The notes beneath the pieces were generated by a model. It was given only the letters and a program-made list of their open reading frames with translations, had not been told where the DNA came from and made no database searches. 55,983 bases of DNA, taken from the NCBI GenBank assembly GCA_043777675.1, contig JAYWHR010000021.1:1-55983 (forward strand). The letters run 5' to 3'. Source of the DNA: JANMDU01 sp043777675. GTDB lineage: Bacteria > Pseudomonadota > Gammaproteobacteria > Burkholderiales > Burkholderiaceae_C. Shown here piece by piece: positions 1 to 8,965 of this stretch. Made by a program: the position numbers and the translations under genes. Each line of letters begins with the position of its first letter. The stretch's first letter is position 1.

Positions 1-2
1 CC

Positions 3-737
3 GCCGCCTCAGGTACTTCCACAAATGCTGCAAAAGCCGCCAGCCAAAACTCGCAAGAATTTATCGGCGCTTTGCGTTTTACTTTGCTCTACACCTTGGT
101 CACTACCCCTTTGGTGATCATCTTCGGGTTTTTTATTGCACTCGGTGTGCATCATTCTGCACAGCGCCTCAAACCGATTTTCATCACGCTGTCACTGCTG
201 CCGTTCATCATCACGCCCATCGTCGGCGCGCTAGCCATTAAATGGCTCTTCCGTGATGGCGGGCTCGTGCCGCATGTGCTGTCGCAATTCGGCTTATCAA
301 TCTACTGGATGGCCGAAGCTTGGTCGGCACGCTTGCTAGTGATTTTGTATGGCGTCTGGCAGAGCACGCCCTTTGCGTTTATCGTTTTTTATGCGGGCTT
401 GCAATCCGTACCGCAAGACTCGCTAGAAGCCGCCACAATTGATGGCGCCACGCGTTGGCAAAAGCTGATCTACATCACCCTGCCCCACCTGATGCCACTC
501 GTTTTGTTTGTCGCATTGATCAAGATCATGGATTCATATCGTGTGTTTGAACCTGTGGTCGTGCTAACACAAGGCGCATTCACCACCAGCGTGCAATACC
601 TCACTTATCACATCCTATCGGTAGAAAACAATCCCTACAAAGCGAGCGCATCGGCAGTACTGACCACTTTGGGCATTGGTGTGCTCATCATTCCAATGCT
701 CTACAAAACATGGAAGGAGCAGCGTAGCGGTCGTTAA
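3..737 (+). CDS. Sugar ABC transporter permease, MalF/UgpA type (5' end cut by window)
   Basis: Inner-membrane permease of a carbohydrate ABC importer, binding-protein-dependent transport family. The frame is open to the window edge, so the real start lies upstream; an internal TTG at 72 is not a convincing start because the codons before it (FIGALRFTLLYTL) already read as membrane-protein sequence. The visible 244 residues hold several hydrophobic helices and the cytoplasmic EAA loop (SLEAATIDGATRWQKLIYITLP), which docks on the ATPase. About 50-60 N-terminal residues are probably missing. It is followed after 38 bp by a MalG-type partner, so the two form a heterodimeric channel. Family assignment is firm; the substrate is unknown. 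Confidence 0.88.
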   Translation, partial: AASGTSTNAAKAASQNSQEFIGALRFTLLYTLVTTPLVIIFGFFIALGVHHSAQRLKPIFITLSLLPFIITPIVGALAIKWLFRDGGLVPHVLSQFGLSIYWMAEAWSARLLVILYGVWQSTPFAFIVFYAGLQSVPQDSLEAATIDGATRWQKLIYITLPHLMPLVLFVALIKIMDSYRVFEPVVVLTQGAFTTSVQYLTYHILSVENNPYKASASAVLTTLGIGVLIIPMLYKTWKEQRSGR

Positions 738-775
738 ATTGACGATTCGATTAACTGCGATTGCGCTGAAAAAGC

Positions 776-1606
776 ATGAAAAAAAATCCTCTTCCCCTGC
801 AAATGTTGATCTACGGTGGACTGATCGTCTGGCTTATTATTGCCAGCACCCCAGTATTGTGGACCGTCGTTATTTCGCTGCGCCAATATGTTGATGCTTT
901 CTCCATTCCGCTCAAATGGATCGCGCCCATCACGCTAGAAAACTACACAACACTGTGGATTGACAAAGGCTTCTCGCGCAACTTCATGAACACACTGATC
1001 GTCACCTTCGGCACGGTCACGATCTCGCTTACTGTGGGATGCCTCGCAGGATATGCGCTCTCGCGCTATCGCGGCAGCTTGGGCTTTTGGCTGCTCATCA
1101 TCGCCCTCGTCTTTCGCTCGCTGCCGCATTCCACTTTGCTACCGTCTTTTTACGTGATCTTTGATGCGCTGGGTGTTCGCAACGAATATTTCTCGCTCAT
1201 CCTCGTTTTGGTGGCGATCAATCAGCCGTTCACAATCTGGATGCTGCGTAGCTTCTTCGTCAATATTCCGCAGGAGCTTGATGAGGCCGCTTTGGTCGAT
1301 GGCTGTTCGCGTTTACAAGCATTTCGCAAAGTGATCATTCCAGTCATGTGGCCGGGCGTGATCACCACAGGCCTCTTCAGCTTCTTACTCGCCTACAACG
1401 ACTTTTTGTTAAGCATCTCGCTCGTCAATGCCGCCAAGCAAACCATGCCCGCAGCAATATCAAACGCGATTTTTGCGGAGAGCGAATTGCTGTTGATGCA
1501 AGGTGTGGCTGGTGCTGTGAGTATCACGATTCCCTTGATCATTTTGGTCGTACTGTTCCAGCGCCAAATCGTCTCAGGGCTCACGCAAGGTGCGGTCAAA
1601 GGTTAA
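776..1606 (+). CDS. Sugar ABC transporter permease, MalG/UgpE type
   Basis: Second permease subunit of a carbohydrate ABC importer, 276 residues, the usual length. It has an N-terminal membrane helix (residues 9-29) and several more, and the EAA loop near residues 170-195 (DEAALVDGCSRLQAFRKVI followed by PVMWPG). The ATG at 776 is taken because the first helix follows directly; the preceding ribosome site is weak. It pairs with the permease ending at 737 and is followed after 33 bp by a binding protein. A second, separate permease pair lies at 3020-4778, so this locus carries two channels. Substrate unknown; a sugar or sugar acid is inferred from the neighbours. Confidence 0.9.
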   Translation: MKKNPLPLQMLIYGGLIVWLIIASTPVLWTVVISLRQYVDAFSIPLKWIAPITLENYTTLWIDKGFSRNFMNTLIVTFGTVTISLTVGCLAGYALSRYRGSLGFWLLIIALVFRSLPHSTLLPSFYVIFDALGVRNEYFSLILVLVAINQPFTIWMLRSFFVNIPQELDEAALVDGCSRLQAFRKVIIPVMWPGVITTGLFSFLLAYNDFLLSISLVNAAKQTMPAAISNAIFAESELLLMQGVAGAVSITIPLIILVVLFQRQIVSGLTQGAVKG

Positions 1607-1639
1607 AAGTCAATTTCAGTTTATTTCAGGAGATAAATC

Positions 1640-2953
1640 ATGCAACGCAGAGATCTTATTGCCAGCAGCGCCGCATTTGCCGCAGCCTCATCCCTCCCAT
1701 CAGTGAGCTGGGCGCAAAGCAAAGCGCCCTTAAAACCCGGTAAGCCTTACGCGGGCACAGAGCTCAATTTACTTAGTGTCGTAGCACCGCAATTTAGCGC
1801 ACACGAGCGCAAACTCGCGGAGTTTGAAGTGCTCACGGGCATCAAGGTGAAGTATCAATACGTGCCCTTTGCCAGTACGCGCGAGAAGCTGACTGCTGAG
1901 TTGGTGGCACAAAGCGCGCAGTACGATATGTTGTCTGTCATGGACGTGTGGGGGCCGAGCCTTTACAACTTGTTTGAGCCAATCAACAATCAAATTGCGG
2001 AGAAGAAAATTGACATGACCCGCTATGCCGGCCCGCATTTGCGCGCTGCACGCGATGGCAATGGCAACGGTAAAAACATTCTGGGTATGCCGATTCGCGG
2101 GCACGTTCAACTCATGTTTTATCGCAAGGATATTTTCGACAAACTCAATCTCAAAGCGCCAAACACTTGGGACGAGATGATTGACCAAGGCAAGATCATT
2201 CAAGGCAAGACGGATCTGTCTGGCGTGGCCATGTACTACGGCAAAACGGCTGGCCAGAACTTGATGATTTGGTTTAACTACCTATGGGGGCGCGGTGGCG
2301 ATTTGCTTGATGCCAAAGGCCAGCCTGCTTTTAATTCGCCTGCTGCGATAGCCGCAACGCAAGATTATGTTGATCTTCTGCTAAAGCACAAAATTTGCCC
2401 GCCTGGCAGCGCAACATTTAATGAGACCGATGCCGTTAATTCTGTGGCACAAGGAAAATCGGCGATGGTGCCTGTGTGGTGGTGGCGCTATGCCGGTTTG
2501 ACGGATGCAAAAACATCCACGCTCAAGCCAGAGCAGGTGGCCTATGCGCCGCTGCCCAGCTTCCCCGGCAAAGAAAGCACAACGTATACCAACTCATGGT
2601 TTTACGGCATCAACAAAAACAGCAAGAAAAAAGAAGCTGCGATGGAATTCTTGGCTTGGCTGGGCGATCCGTCGGTGGAACTGTCTGTGCTGCTAGACCG
2701 CAGCTTGAATGAAGTAGTGGCGGTGCAAACCGCCAATATGCTGAATCAAGATGTGAATGTGCGTTTCAAAGCGATGCATTTGTTTGGCGCACAAGCCTTG
2801 CGCGGCGCGAAGGGCACACCGCTTTTCTCGCAGTGGCCGCAGGTGAGCGATCTGCTTGAGGCAACGATCAATGATGTGGTCTCGGGCCGAGCCCAAGTCA
2901 AGCCGGCAATGGACGAGGCGGCCAATCGGGCTCGCAAGATTTTGCGTGCTTGA
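1640..2953 (+). CDS. Extracellular solute-binding protein, sugar ABC transporter (family 1)
   Basis: Periplasmic substrate-binding protein, 437 residues, of the bacterial extracellular solute-binding family 1 (MalE/UgpB-like). The N-terminus (MQRRDLIASSAAFAAASS, cleavage near VSWAQ) is an export signal with twin arginines, so Tat export is possible, although the motif is not the full SRRxFLK. AGGAGA at 1628-1633 is a strong ribosome site for the ATG at 1640. The mature part shows features common in the family: an N-terminal beta strand (ELNLLSVVAPQF), a YDMLSVMDVWG segment and aromatic-rich stretches (VPVWWWRYAG) that suit sugar stacking. It lies between two permease pairs and could serve either. 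Confidence 0.9.
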   Translation: MQRRDLIASSAAFAAASSLPSVSWAQSKAPLKPGKPYAGTELNLLSVVAPQFSAHERKLAEFEVLTGIKVKYQYVPFASTREKLTAELVAQSAQYDMLSVMDVWGPSLYNLFEPINNQIAEKKIDMTRYAGPHLRAARDGNGNGKNILGMPIRGHVQLMFYRKDIFDKLNLKAPNTWDEMIDQGKIIQGKTDLSGVAMYYGKTAGQNLMIWFNYLWGRGGDLLDAKGQPAFNSPAAIAATQDYVDLLLKHKICPPGSATFNETDAVNSVAQGKSAMVPVWWWRYAGLTDAKTSTLKPEQVAYAPLPSFPGKESTTYTNSWFYGINKNSKKKEAAMEFLAWLGDPSVELSVLLDRSLNEVVAVQTANMLNQDVNVRFKAMHLFGAQALRGAKGTPLFSQWPQVSDLLEATINDVVSGRAQVKPAMDEAANRARKILRA

Positions 2954-3019
2954 TGGGTTTGCTTTGGATTTTTATCGCTGAGTGATTTGCTGTTTTTTTT
3001 CTGAAATCGTGAGCCCGCT

Positions 3020-3898
3020 ATGCAAGAACGCTGGCTGAAATATGCTTTGCTCGTTCCCGCGTTGCTCGTCGTCTTGGCAATGGCGGGCTTCCCACTTGTC
3101 TATTCTTTGCTGCTCAGTTTTCGGCAGTGGAAGCTTGCGCAATCGCCGACACCTGGCGAATGGGTAGGCAGCAAAAACTACGTTAATCTACTCACGGATG
3201 ATCCTGAGTTCATTGAATCCATACAAGCAACTCTCATTTTCGTCTCAGCTGATGTGTTGGTCACCGTCGCATTTGCGCTCGGCTTCGCTCTTTTGTTGCA
3301 ACGAGCAGTGCGCATCAACTCATTCGCACGCGTCTTGCTCATTTTGCCTTTCGTGATGAGCCCTGCCCTGATTGGTATTTCATTTCGTTTTTTCTTGAAT
3401 CCCGAATACGGCATCGTGCAGTATCTGATTGCAGAGTTTTTGCCCGCCATGCAAGGCAAAGTGTGGCTTGCAGACCGTACGCTCGCGATGATAGCTTTGG
3501 TCGCCAGCGATGTCTGGCATTGGGCACCTTACATGACACTTGTCATGCTGGGTGGCTTAGCGAGTATTCCTAAAGAGACCATCGAAGCCTCAAAGATTGA
3601 TGGCGCTAACGCCTGGCAAACCTTCCGCGATGTGACGCTGCCGCAGCTCTTGCCCGTCATCGGCATCGTTGTCGTCCTCAAAACCGTTTTCGCGCTCAAA
3701 GCATTCGACACGATTTACACGCTAACCAACGGCGGCCCGGGCACGAGCACGCAAACTTTGGCTTATTTCGTTTACCAAACCGCTTTTAGCTACTACGACA
3801 TGGGCTACGCGGCAGCTGCGGCCTATGTCCTGACAGCATTACTTTTAGTGTGCTCAATTTTTTACGCACGCCTAGCTCTAGCAAAGCGCCGTGCATGA
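3020..3898 (+). CDS. Sugar ABC transporter permease, MalF/UgpA type (second pair)
   Basis: Inner-membrane permease, 292 residues, complete. The N-terminal helix (YALLVPALLVVLAMAGFPL) and the EAA loop (ETIEASKIDGANAWQTFRDV) are clear, and the C-terminal half has the usual LTNGGPGTSTQTLAYFVY segment of MalF-like proteins. It starts 66 bp after the binding protein and is followed by its MalG-type partner after 10 bp. It is more typical of the UgpA/LacF type than the truncated permease at the window start, which suggests that the binding protein at 1640 belongs with this pair. That pairing is inference. Confidence 0.9.
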   Translation: MQERWLKYALLVPALLVVLAMAGFPLVYSLLLSFRQWKLAQSPTPGEWVGSKNYVNLLTDDPEFIESIQATLIFVSADVLVTVAFALGFALLLQRAVRINSFARVLLILPFVMSPALIGISFRFFLNPEYGIVQYLIAEFLPAMQGKVWLADRTLAMIALVASDVWHWAPYMTLVMLGGLASIPKETIEASKIDGANAWQTFRDVTLPQLLPVIGIVVVLKTVFALKAFDTIYTLTNGGPGTSTQTLAYFVYQTAFSYYDMGYAAAAAYVLTALLLVCSIFYARLALAKRRA

Positions 3899-3908
3899 AG
3901 AGTAAGTC

Positions 3909-4778
3909 ATGACACAAACCTTGCAGTCACCTCTTATTTCTGGCTATCGTACGCCAGCGATTGAATACGCCACAGGCTGGGTGCGCCAGTTGCTGGTGTT
4001 CGTGTTGATTTGTACGATAGCGCTGCCTATTTTTTGGATCGCGATCACAGCTTTTAAGATCCCGCGTGAGGTCTATACGCTCGACCATGCACTCATCTTC
4101 ACGCCCACGTTAGATAACTTTCGCATCCTATTCGAGCATCCTTGGAATTTGCATTTAAAGCTGCTCAACAGCGCATTGGTCGCCATCACAACGGTAGCAA
4201 TCGCTATTCCTTTCGCCCTAATGGCTGCGTATTCATTTTCACGCTTTGATTTTCCTTTTAAACGCTCTTTGTTTTTACTGATCATCGTCTCGCAGTTTAT
4301 TCCGGGTGCAGTGGTGGTGTTGCCGTATTTTTTGATGTTTAAAGAAATCGGTTTACTTGACACGCGCACCGCGCTAATTTTGATCAACTTATCCATCGTC
4401 ATGCCGTATGCGGTTTGGATGATTAAAGGCTTCATTGATGCCGTGCCTATTGAAATCGAAGAATCCGCCAAGGTAGACGGTGCGAGTGCGCTGCGTGTGA
4501 TTTGGCAGATTGTGGTGCCCGCTGCTTTGCCGGGCGTGATCACTGCGGCTGTGTTTAGCTTCACACTCACATGGAACGAATTTTTGTTTGCGCTAATTCT
4601 CAGCAAACAAGATGCGCTCACGCTGCCCATTGGCTTGATCGGCTTTCGCACTGAGCGCGGCGATTTGTGGGAACTGATGGCGGCCACGGGAATTCTCATC
4701 ACCGTGCCGATGTTTTTAATCTCATTGGCTGTACAAAAACAGTTTATTCAATCCCTCACCGCAGGAAGCGTGCGATGA
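3909..4778 (+). CDS. Sugar ABC transporter permease, MalG/UgpE type (second pair)
   Basis: Inner-membrane permease, 289 residues. It carries the EAA loop (EESAKVDGASALRVIWQIVVPA), an FTLTWNEFLFALIL segment and the C-terminal QKQFIQSLTAGSV tail seen in MalG-like proteins that contact the ATPase. The stop overlaps the start of the ATPase gene in an ATGA arrangement (4775-4778), so the two are translationally coupled. Together with the permease at 3020 it forms a complete channel. Substrate not determinable from sequence. Confidence 0.91.
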   Translation: MTQTLQSPLISGYRTPAIEYATGWVRQLLVFVLICTIALPIFWIAITAFKIPREVYTLDHALIFTPTLDNFRILFEHPWNLHLKLLNSALVAITTVAIAIPFALMAAYSFSRFDFPFKRSLFLLIIVSQFIPGAVVVLPYFLMFKEIGLLDTRTALILINLSIVMPYAVWMIKGFIDAVPIEIEESAKVDGASALRVIWQIVVPAALPGVITAAVFSFTLTWNEFLFALILSKQDALTLPIGLIGFRTERGDLWELMAATGILITVPMFLISLAVQKQFIQSLTAGSVR

Positions 4779-5836
4779 CAACTATTTCTCTTAAAGGCAT
4801 TCACAAAAATTTCGGCACAACACAAGTGGTAAAAGATCTCCATCTAGAAATTGCCAACCAAGAATTCTTGGTGTTGCTTGGCCCCAGCGGCTGCGGCAAA
4901 ACGACCACCATGCGGATGATTGCTGGGCTCGAGCAGCCCACGCACGGCGAAATTGCGTTTGACGGGCAGCGCGTGAACGAGATTCCCACGCAAAAGCGTG
5001 ATGTAGCGATGGTGTTTCAAAACTATGGCTTGTATCCGCACATGAGCGTTGAGCGCAATATTGGCTATCCTTTAAAACTGCGAGGCGTGTCGGAGGCGGA
5101 AATGGCGCAGGCTGTTGCGCAGGCCGCGCAACGCGTCGAGCTCACGCCTTATCTCAAGCGGCTGCCGCGCGAGCTCTCTGGCGGCCAGCGCCAGCGCGTG
5201 GCATTGGCGCGTAGCATCGTGCGCAAACCAAGCATTTTTCTGATGGATGAACCGCTGTCAAATTTAGATGCGAAGTTGCGTGTGGCCATGCGCGCGGAGA
5301 TCAAGCATCTAGCGCATGAAATGAAAGTCACCACCGTGTATGTCACGCATGATCAAGTTGAAGCCATGACGCTGGCGCACCGCATTGCTTTGATGCGCGA
5401 TGGGGAAATCCAGCAGCTTGCCATTCCCAGCGTGATCTACAACGATCCAGCCAATACTTTTGTTGCAGGCTTTATTGGCAATCCCGCCATGAACCTCCTG
5501 GCCTGCACGGTCGATAGCAACGAAATCAAAACCATTTGCGGCATTGCGCCTCAGAAAAACATGCCTGCGCCCAAAAGCGGCTCGCTCATCTTGGGCATTC
5601 GCGCTGAAGATGCGCAGCTTTGCGATGAAGGCCAAGCGCATTTGATGGCTGAAGTGTTTACCTGCGAGTTGCTCGGCAACGAATCGATGGTGAGCTTTAA
5701 GCTCGCTGGCCAGCTGCTCACCATCAAGGCTGATAAAAGTGTGCAGCACAATTTTGGCGAGCGCATCGGCATTCGATTGCCTGCTGACAAACTCTATTGG
5801 TTTGACGCAGACAATGGGCAAAGGATTCGCCCTTGA
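4775..5836 (+). CDS. ABC transporter ATP-binding protein, UgpC/MalK family
   Basis: ATPase that powers sugar import; 353 residues when started at the ATG at 4775, which overlaps the permease stop. An upstream in-frame start at 4667 would add 36 residues unlike the family and is rejected. Seen: Walker A GPSGCGKTTT (about residue 37), Q-loop MVFQNYGLYPHMSV, signature LSGGQRQRVALARS, Walker B IFLMDEPLSNLDA, H-loop VYVTHDQ, and the C-terminal regulatory OB-like domain (about residues 240-353) typical of MalK/UgpC. Only one ATPase gene is visible for two permease pairs, and ATPases of this family are known to be shared between importers. The stop overlaps the next gene. Confidence 0.94.
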   Translation: MTTISLKGIHKNFGTTQVVKDLHLEIANQEFLVLLGPSGCGKTTTMRMIAGLEQPTHGEIAFDGQRVNEIPTQKRDVAMVFQNYGLYPHMSVERNIGYPLKLRGVSEAEMAQAVAQAAQRVELTPYLKRLPRELSGGQRQRVALARSIVRKPSIFLMDEPLSNLDAKLRVAMRAEIKHLAHEMKVTTVYVTHDQVEAMTLAHRIALMRDGEIQQLAIPSVIYNDPANTFVAGFIGNPAMNLLACTVDSNEIKTICGIAPQKNMPAPKSGSLILGIRAEDAQLCDEGQAHLMAEVFTCELLGNESMVSFKLAGQLLTIKADKSVQHNFGERIGIRLPADKLYWFDADNGQRIRP

Positions 5837-6576
5837 ATGCGCTTTGTAGCAGCCGGCCTTGTCTTGTGATGCTGCCCGGCACACTTTGCGATGAACGTAT
5901 TTTTGCCGCGACCAAGCGCGGCCTGCGCAATCAAATCAGTGTGCACTGTGCTAACTATGCTCGAATGAGAGATCCGCAGATTCTGCTTAAAAATTTACTT
6001 CTGAAACTGCCAACAACTTTTTATATTGCGGGGTTTTCGCTGGGTGGTTTGCTGGCGCTGGAGTTGTTGCGTATGGCGGGTGATCGGGTACTGGGTATCG
6101 CATTGATTGCAAGCAACGCCCAACCCGCAAGTGTTCAGTCGCAGCGCAAAAGTGCCATGCTTAGGCGCATGTGGCTTGATCGCGGCGTTGGTAAGGTAGC
6201 CAAACATGTGAAGCCTGCGTATTTTCATCATGAGGCCAAGCGCAGACGGTTTGAAAAGCTGGTGTTTGACATGGCTTTGGACACATCCAAGCGCAGCGCT
6301 TTCGAGGAATTTTCATGGGCTGCAGAGCGACCAAGCAGCTTGGCAACACTGCGCGACTATTCGGGTAAGGTGCTCGCTGTCAGCGGAGCGCAAGATCGCC
6401 TGTGTCCACTGGCTTGGCAGCGAACCATGCTTACCGCGCAGCCACGCATGCAGTGGCGTGAGATTCCGCGCTGCGGGCATTTCGTGCCGCTAGAGGCGCC
6501 CGCGCAGCTCACAAAAGCACTTTTTTACTGGATTTTTGATGAAAAAACACATACAGCCGGCGTATTATCTACATAG
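5833..6576 (+). CDS. Alpha/beta hydrolase
   Basis: Cytoplasmic alpha/beta-hydrolase-fold enzyme, 247 residues. The oxyanion strand (VMLPGTLCDERIF), nucleophile elbow GFSLGG (Ser near residue 74), acid in SGAQDRL and histidine in RCGHFVPLEAP form a complete Ser-Asp-His set. The start is taken as TTG at 5833, which overlaps the ATPase stop (TTGA); no in-frame ATG lies before the first strand. Its place in a sugar operon suggests an esterase or lactonase acting on the imported compound, but the substrate cannot be told. The last eight residues (HTAGVLST) and the TAG stop are read from a copy of the dispersed TAGCCGGC repeat, so the tail has probably been replaced. Confidence 0.82.
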   Translation: MNALCSSRPCLVMLPGTLCDERIFAATKRGLRNQISVHCANYARMRDPQILLKNLLLKLPTTFYIAGFSLGGLLALELLRMAGDRVLGIALIASNAQPASVQSQRKSAMLRRMWLDRGVGKVAKHVKPAYFHHEAKRRRFEKLVFDMALDTSKRSAFEEFSWAAERPSSLATLRDYSGKVLAVSGAQDRLCPLAWQRTMLTAQPRMQWREIPRCGHFVPLEAPAQLTKALFYWIFDEKTHTAGVLST

Positions 6577-6590
6577 TTTGCTATCAATTT
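6553..6590 (+). repeat. TAGCCGGC dispersed repeat, copy 1
   Basis: Degenerate copy: ACAGCCGGCGTATTATCT then GCTATCAATTTAG. The left half is read as the C-terminus and stop codon of the hydrolase; the right half lies in the 24-bp gap before the bicupin gene. Confidence 0.6.
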
Positions 6591-6600
6591 AGGAATATTC

Positions 6601-7779
6601 ATGAGTACAACTTTTACCCCCGAAGAGCTGCAAGCGCGCTTCATCCCCGCCGCTGGCTTGAAATACAGCACCGATGCTTTTATTGATTACCGTATCCCGG
6701 GCTGCGGCCCGAAAAAGAACTATGCGCTGATTGGCCCCGGCGTTTCGCAAAATCCCAACCAACCCGTCAGCTTGCGCGAGAAGCATGGCTTTCAAGTCGG
6801 CGGTGTGGCGATGGGCCCGGGTGTGATCAACCCGCCGCATATGCACTTCACTGCAGAGGTGTTCATCTGCACACGCGGTAGCTTCTCGCTGCATTGGGGA
6901 TTCAATCCGGAGCGGCACGAATACAAGCTGGCAGAGGGTGATATCGCCACGATTCCCACATGGATTTATCGAGGCTTTCAAAGCCACGGCACAAAAGATG
7001 GCGGCGAGGGCTTTATGTTCACTGGGCTCGGCCAAGACGATACTGGAGGCATCCTTTGGGGTGCGGCTACGTTAGAAGCTGCTCGCGAGCAAGGCGTGCA
7101 TCTTACTGAAGACTACAAGATCATTGACGAACATCTGGGTGGCAAATGGGAAGAGTCTTATCTGCGCTTGCAGCCGATGACACCGCAAGAGGTGAGCCAG
7201 CTGCGCACTTGGAGCCCAGAGCAGATGCGCCAGCGTGTGGTGAAATTTGCGGAGCTCGATTGGTCAGAGCGTGCTTTGCTCGATAGCGCCTTGCCTAGCT
7301 GCGGCGCATCAATGGCTCCCGTCATCGGCCATGGCATGAGTGCAGAGCGCAACCATCTTGCACCCGTGATGAATTCGCATGGTTTCTCGGTGGAGTGGCT
7401 GAAAATCCCAGCCGACGGCTCAGTCAGCTGCCACAGTCTAGCTTCCAAACAAGTGTTGGCCGTCTATCAAGGAAAGATCGAGATTTTTATACAAAATGAG
7501 CCGTTTGCCGGCATAGAATATGCGCAGAGTGCTATCAATATAATAGCTATTGGTTCAGTGCAGGGCAACGACAGCTATGCCATGCCAGCCAACGTGTGGC
7601 GCTCATATCGCAATACGGGCAGCACCGATGCAGTGATCCTTGTGATGACGCCTGGCGATGAACGTAAGCGCGTTACATGGGGGCCAGAAGTCGCCACTGC
7701 GGCGGCGCAAGCGGGCTGGGGGATTGATGCCAACGGCTACGTGGGCCTGAAGCGCTACATTGCCCGCTCACAAAGATAA
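6601..7779 (+). CDS. Bicupin-domain protein
   Basis: 392-residue protein with two beta-barrel cupin domains. The N-terminal domain has an apparent metal site, PPHMHFTAEVF (His80, His82, Glu86), in a conserved-looking block ending RGSFSLHWG; the C-terminal domain (about 245-360) lacks an evident HxH set. Bicupins of this kind include dioxygenases related to gentisate or homogentisate oxygenases and sugar isomerases, but I cannot assign a reaction. It starts 24 bp after the hydrolase and precedes a MetE-like gene, so it is likely part of the same catabolic pathway. Residues about 302-318 (FAGIEYAQSAINIIAIG) are encoded by a dispersed repeat copy inserted in frame within the second cupin domain. 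Confidence 0.8.
   Translation: MSTTFTPEELQARFIPAAGLKYSTDAFIDYRIPGCGPKKNYALIGPGVSQNPNQPVSLREKHGFQVGGVAMGPGVINPPHMHFTAEVFICTRGSFSLHWGFNPERHEYKLAEGDIATIPTWIYRGFQSHGTKDGGEGFMFTGLGQDDTGGILWGAATLEAAREQGVHLTEDYKIIDEHLGGKWEESYLRLQPMTPQEVSQLRTWSPEQMRQRVVKFAELDWSERALLDSALPSCGASMAPVIGHGMSAERNHLAPVMNSHGFSVEWLKIPADGSVSCHSLASKQVLAVYQGKIEIFIQNEPFAGIEYAQSAINIIAIGSVQGNDSYAMPANVWRSYRNTGSTDAVILVMTPGDERKRVTWGPEVATAAAQAGWGIDANGYVGLKRYIARSQR
7505..7547 (+). repeat. TAGCCGGC dispersed repeat, copy 2 (inside bicupin gene)
   Basis: Well-preserved copy: TTGCCGGCATAGAATATGCG followed by CAGAGT and the terminal inverted repeat GCTATCAATATAATAGC at 7531-7547. It is translated in frame, so the host protein carries a repeat-encoded segment. 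Confidence 0.85.
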
Positions 7780-7810
7780 ATTCATACGATCAACACAGAA
7801 AGAATACAGC

Positions 7811-8962
7811 ATGACAAACCGCATCCTCACCACCCACGTCGGCAGCCTGCCGCGCCCGCAGCGCGTCGTCGATCAACTCTTCGCGCAAGACGCGAATCTC
7901 AATTACAACGAAGCCGAGTTTGACCGCGTCATGATCGCCGAGACGGATGCTGTCGTAGCAGCGCAAGTTGACGCAAAAGTAGATGTGGTCAGCGACGGCG
8001 AGATGAGCAAGATCAGTTATGCCACTTATATTCGCCACCGCCTGACTGGATTTGAAATTGGCGAAATGCCCCGTGCCACGCCACGAGATCTCGATGATTT
8101 CCCTGATTTCAAAGAGCGGCTTGCAAAATTAGGTGCCACGCCAAAATACCAGCGCCCAATTTGCACCGGCCCGATTGCTGTGAAAGATTTGAGTGGCTTG
8201 CACAAAGATATTGCTAACCTTAAAGGCGCGGTAAAAAAAGCGGGCGCAAAAAAGGCGTTTATGAATGCCGCCAGCCCTGGGGTGATTGCCGTATTTCAGC
8301 CGAACAAATACTACCCGTCGCATGAAAAATATTTAGAAGCGCTCGCCAATGCGATGCAAACTGAATACGAGGCCATTGTGGCCGCTGGCTTAGATTTGCA
8401 AATCGACGCGCCCGATCTCGGCATGGGCCGCCACATCAAATTCCGCGACGATACCGAGGCAGAGTTTCTGCGCAATGCGAACCTTCAAGTCGAGGCGCTT
8501 AACCACGCATTAAAAAATATTCCTGCTGAGAAAATCCGCATGCACATCTGCTGGGGCAATTATGAAGGCCCCCATCATCACGATATTGGCTTAGATCGCG
8601 TATTGGCACTCGTGTGCAAAGCCAAGCCCGGCACGATTTTGTTTGAAGGCGCGAATCCTCGTCATGCGCATGAATGGGAAGTGTGGAGCGATGCCCAGAA
8701 AAAAGGCCTTGTGCCCGACAACAAAATCCTCTGCCCTGGCGTGCTGGATTCCACCAATAATTTCATCGAGCATCCACAGCTCATTAAGCAACGCCTGCTG
8801 CAGTATGCGGCCATCGTGGGCCGCGAGCGCGTGATGGCTGGCACCGATTGCGGCTTTGGCACTTTTGCGGGTTTTGGCGCAGTGCATCCACCGATTGCTT
8901 ATGCGAAACTCAAGAGCATGGCCGAGGGCGCAGAGCTTGCGTCCGCCATCCTTTGGAAATAA
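7811..8962 (+). CDS. Cobalamin-independent methionine synthase (MetE) C-terminal-like protein
   Basis: 383-residue protein of the UROD/MetE-like barrel superfamily, equivalent to the zinc-containing catalytic half of MetE. The ATG at 7811 is chosen because it directly precedes the family start NRILTTHVGSLPRPQ; an upstream in-frame start at 7760 overlaps the bicupin gene. Apparent zinc ligands follow the MetE pattern: His and Cys in MHICWGN, Glu in LFEGANPRHAHEWEV and Cys in AGTDCGFGTFAGF. The folate-binding N-terminal half of MetE is absent, so it is unlikely to be a normal methionine synthase; stand-alone relatives act as thiol methyl- or alkyl-transferases. In this operon it may remove a methyl or thioether group from the substrate, which is inference. 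Confidence 0.85.
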   Translation: MTNRILTTHVGSLPRPQRVVDQLFAQDANLNYNEAEFDRVMIAETDAVVAAQVDAKVDVVSDGEMSKISYATYIRHRLTGFEIGEMPRATPRDLDDFPDFKERLAKLGATPKYQRPICTGPIAVKDLSGLHKDIANLKGAVKKAGAKKAFMNAASPGVIAVFQPNKYYPSHEKYLEALANAMQTEYEAIVAAGLDLQIDAPDLGMGRHIKFRDDTEAEFLRNANLQVEALNHALKNIPAEKIRMHICWGNYEGPHHHDIGLDRVLALVCKAKPGTILFEGANPRHAHEWEVWSDAQKKGLVPDNKILCPGVLDSTNNFIEHPQLIKQRLLQYAAIVGRERVMAGTDCGFGTFAGFGAVHPPIAYAKLKSMAEGAELASAILWK

Positions 8963-8965
8963 ATC

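Noticed and set aside
4667..4774. Longer start for the UgpC-type ATPase
   Set aside because: Would overlap the permease by over 100 bp; the ATGA junction at 4775 gives the family-standard start.
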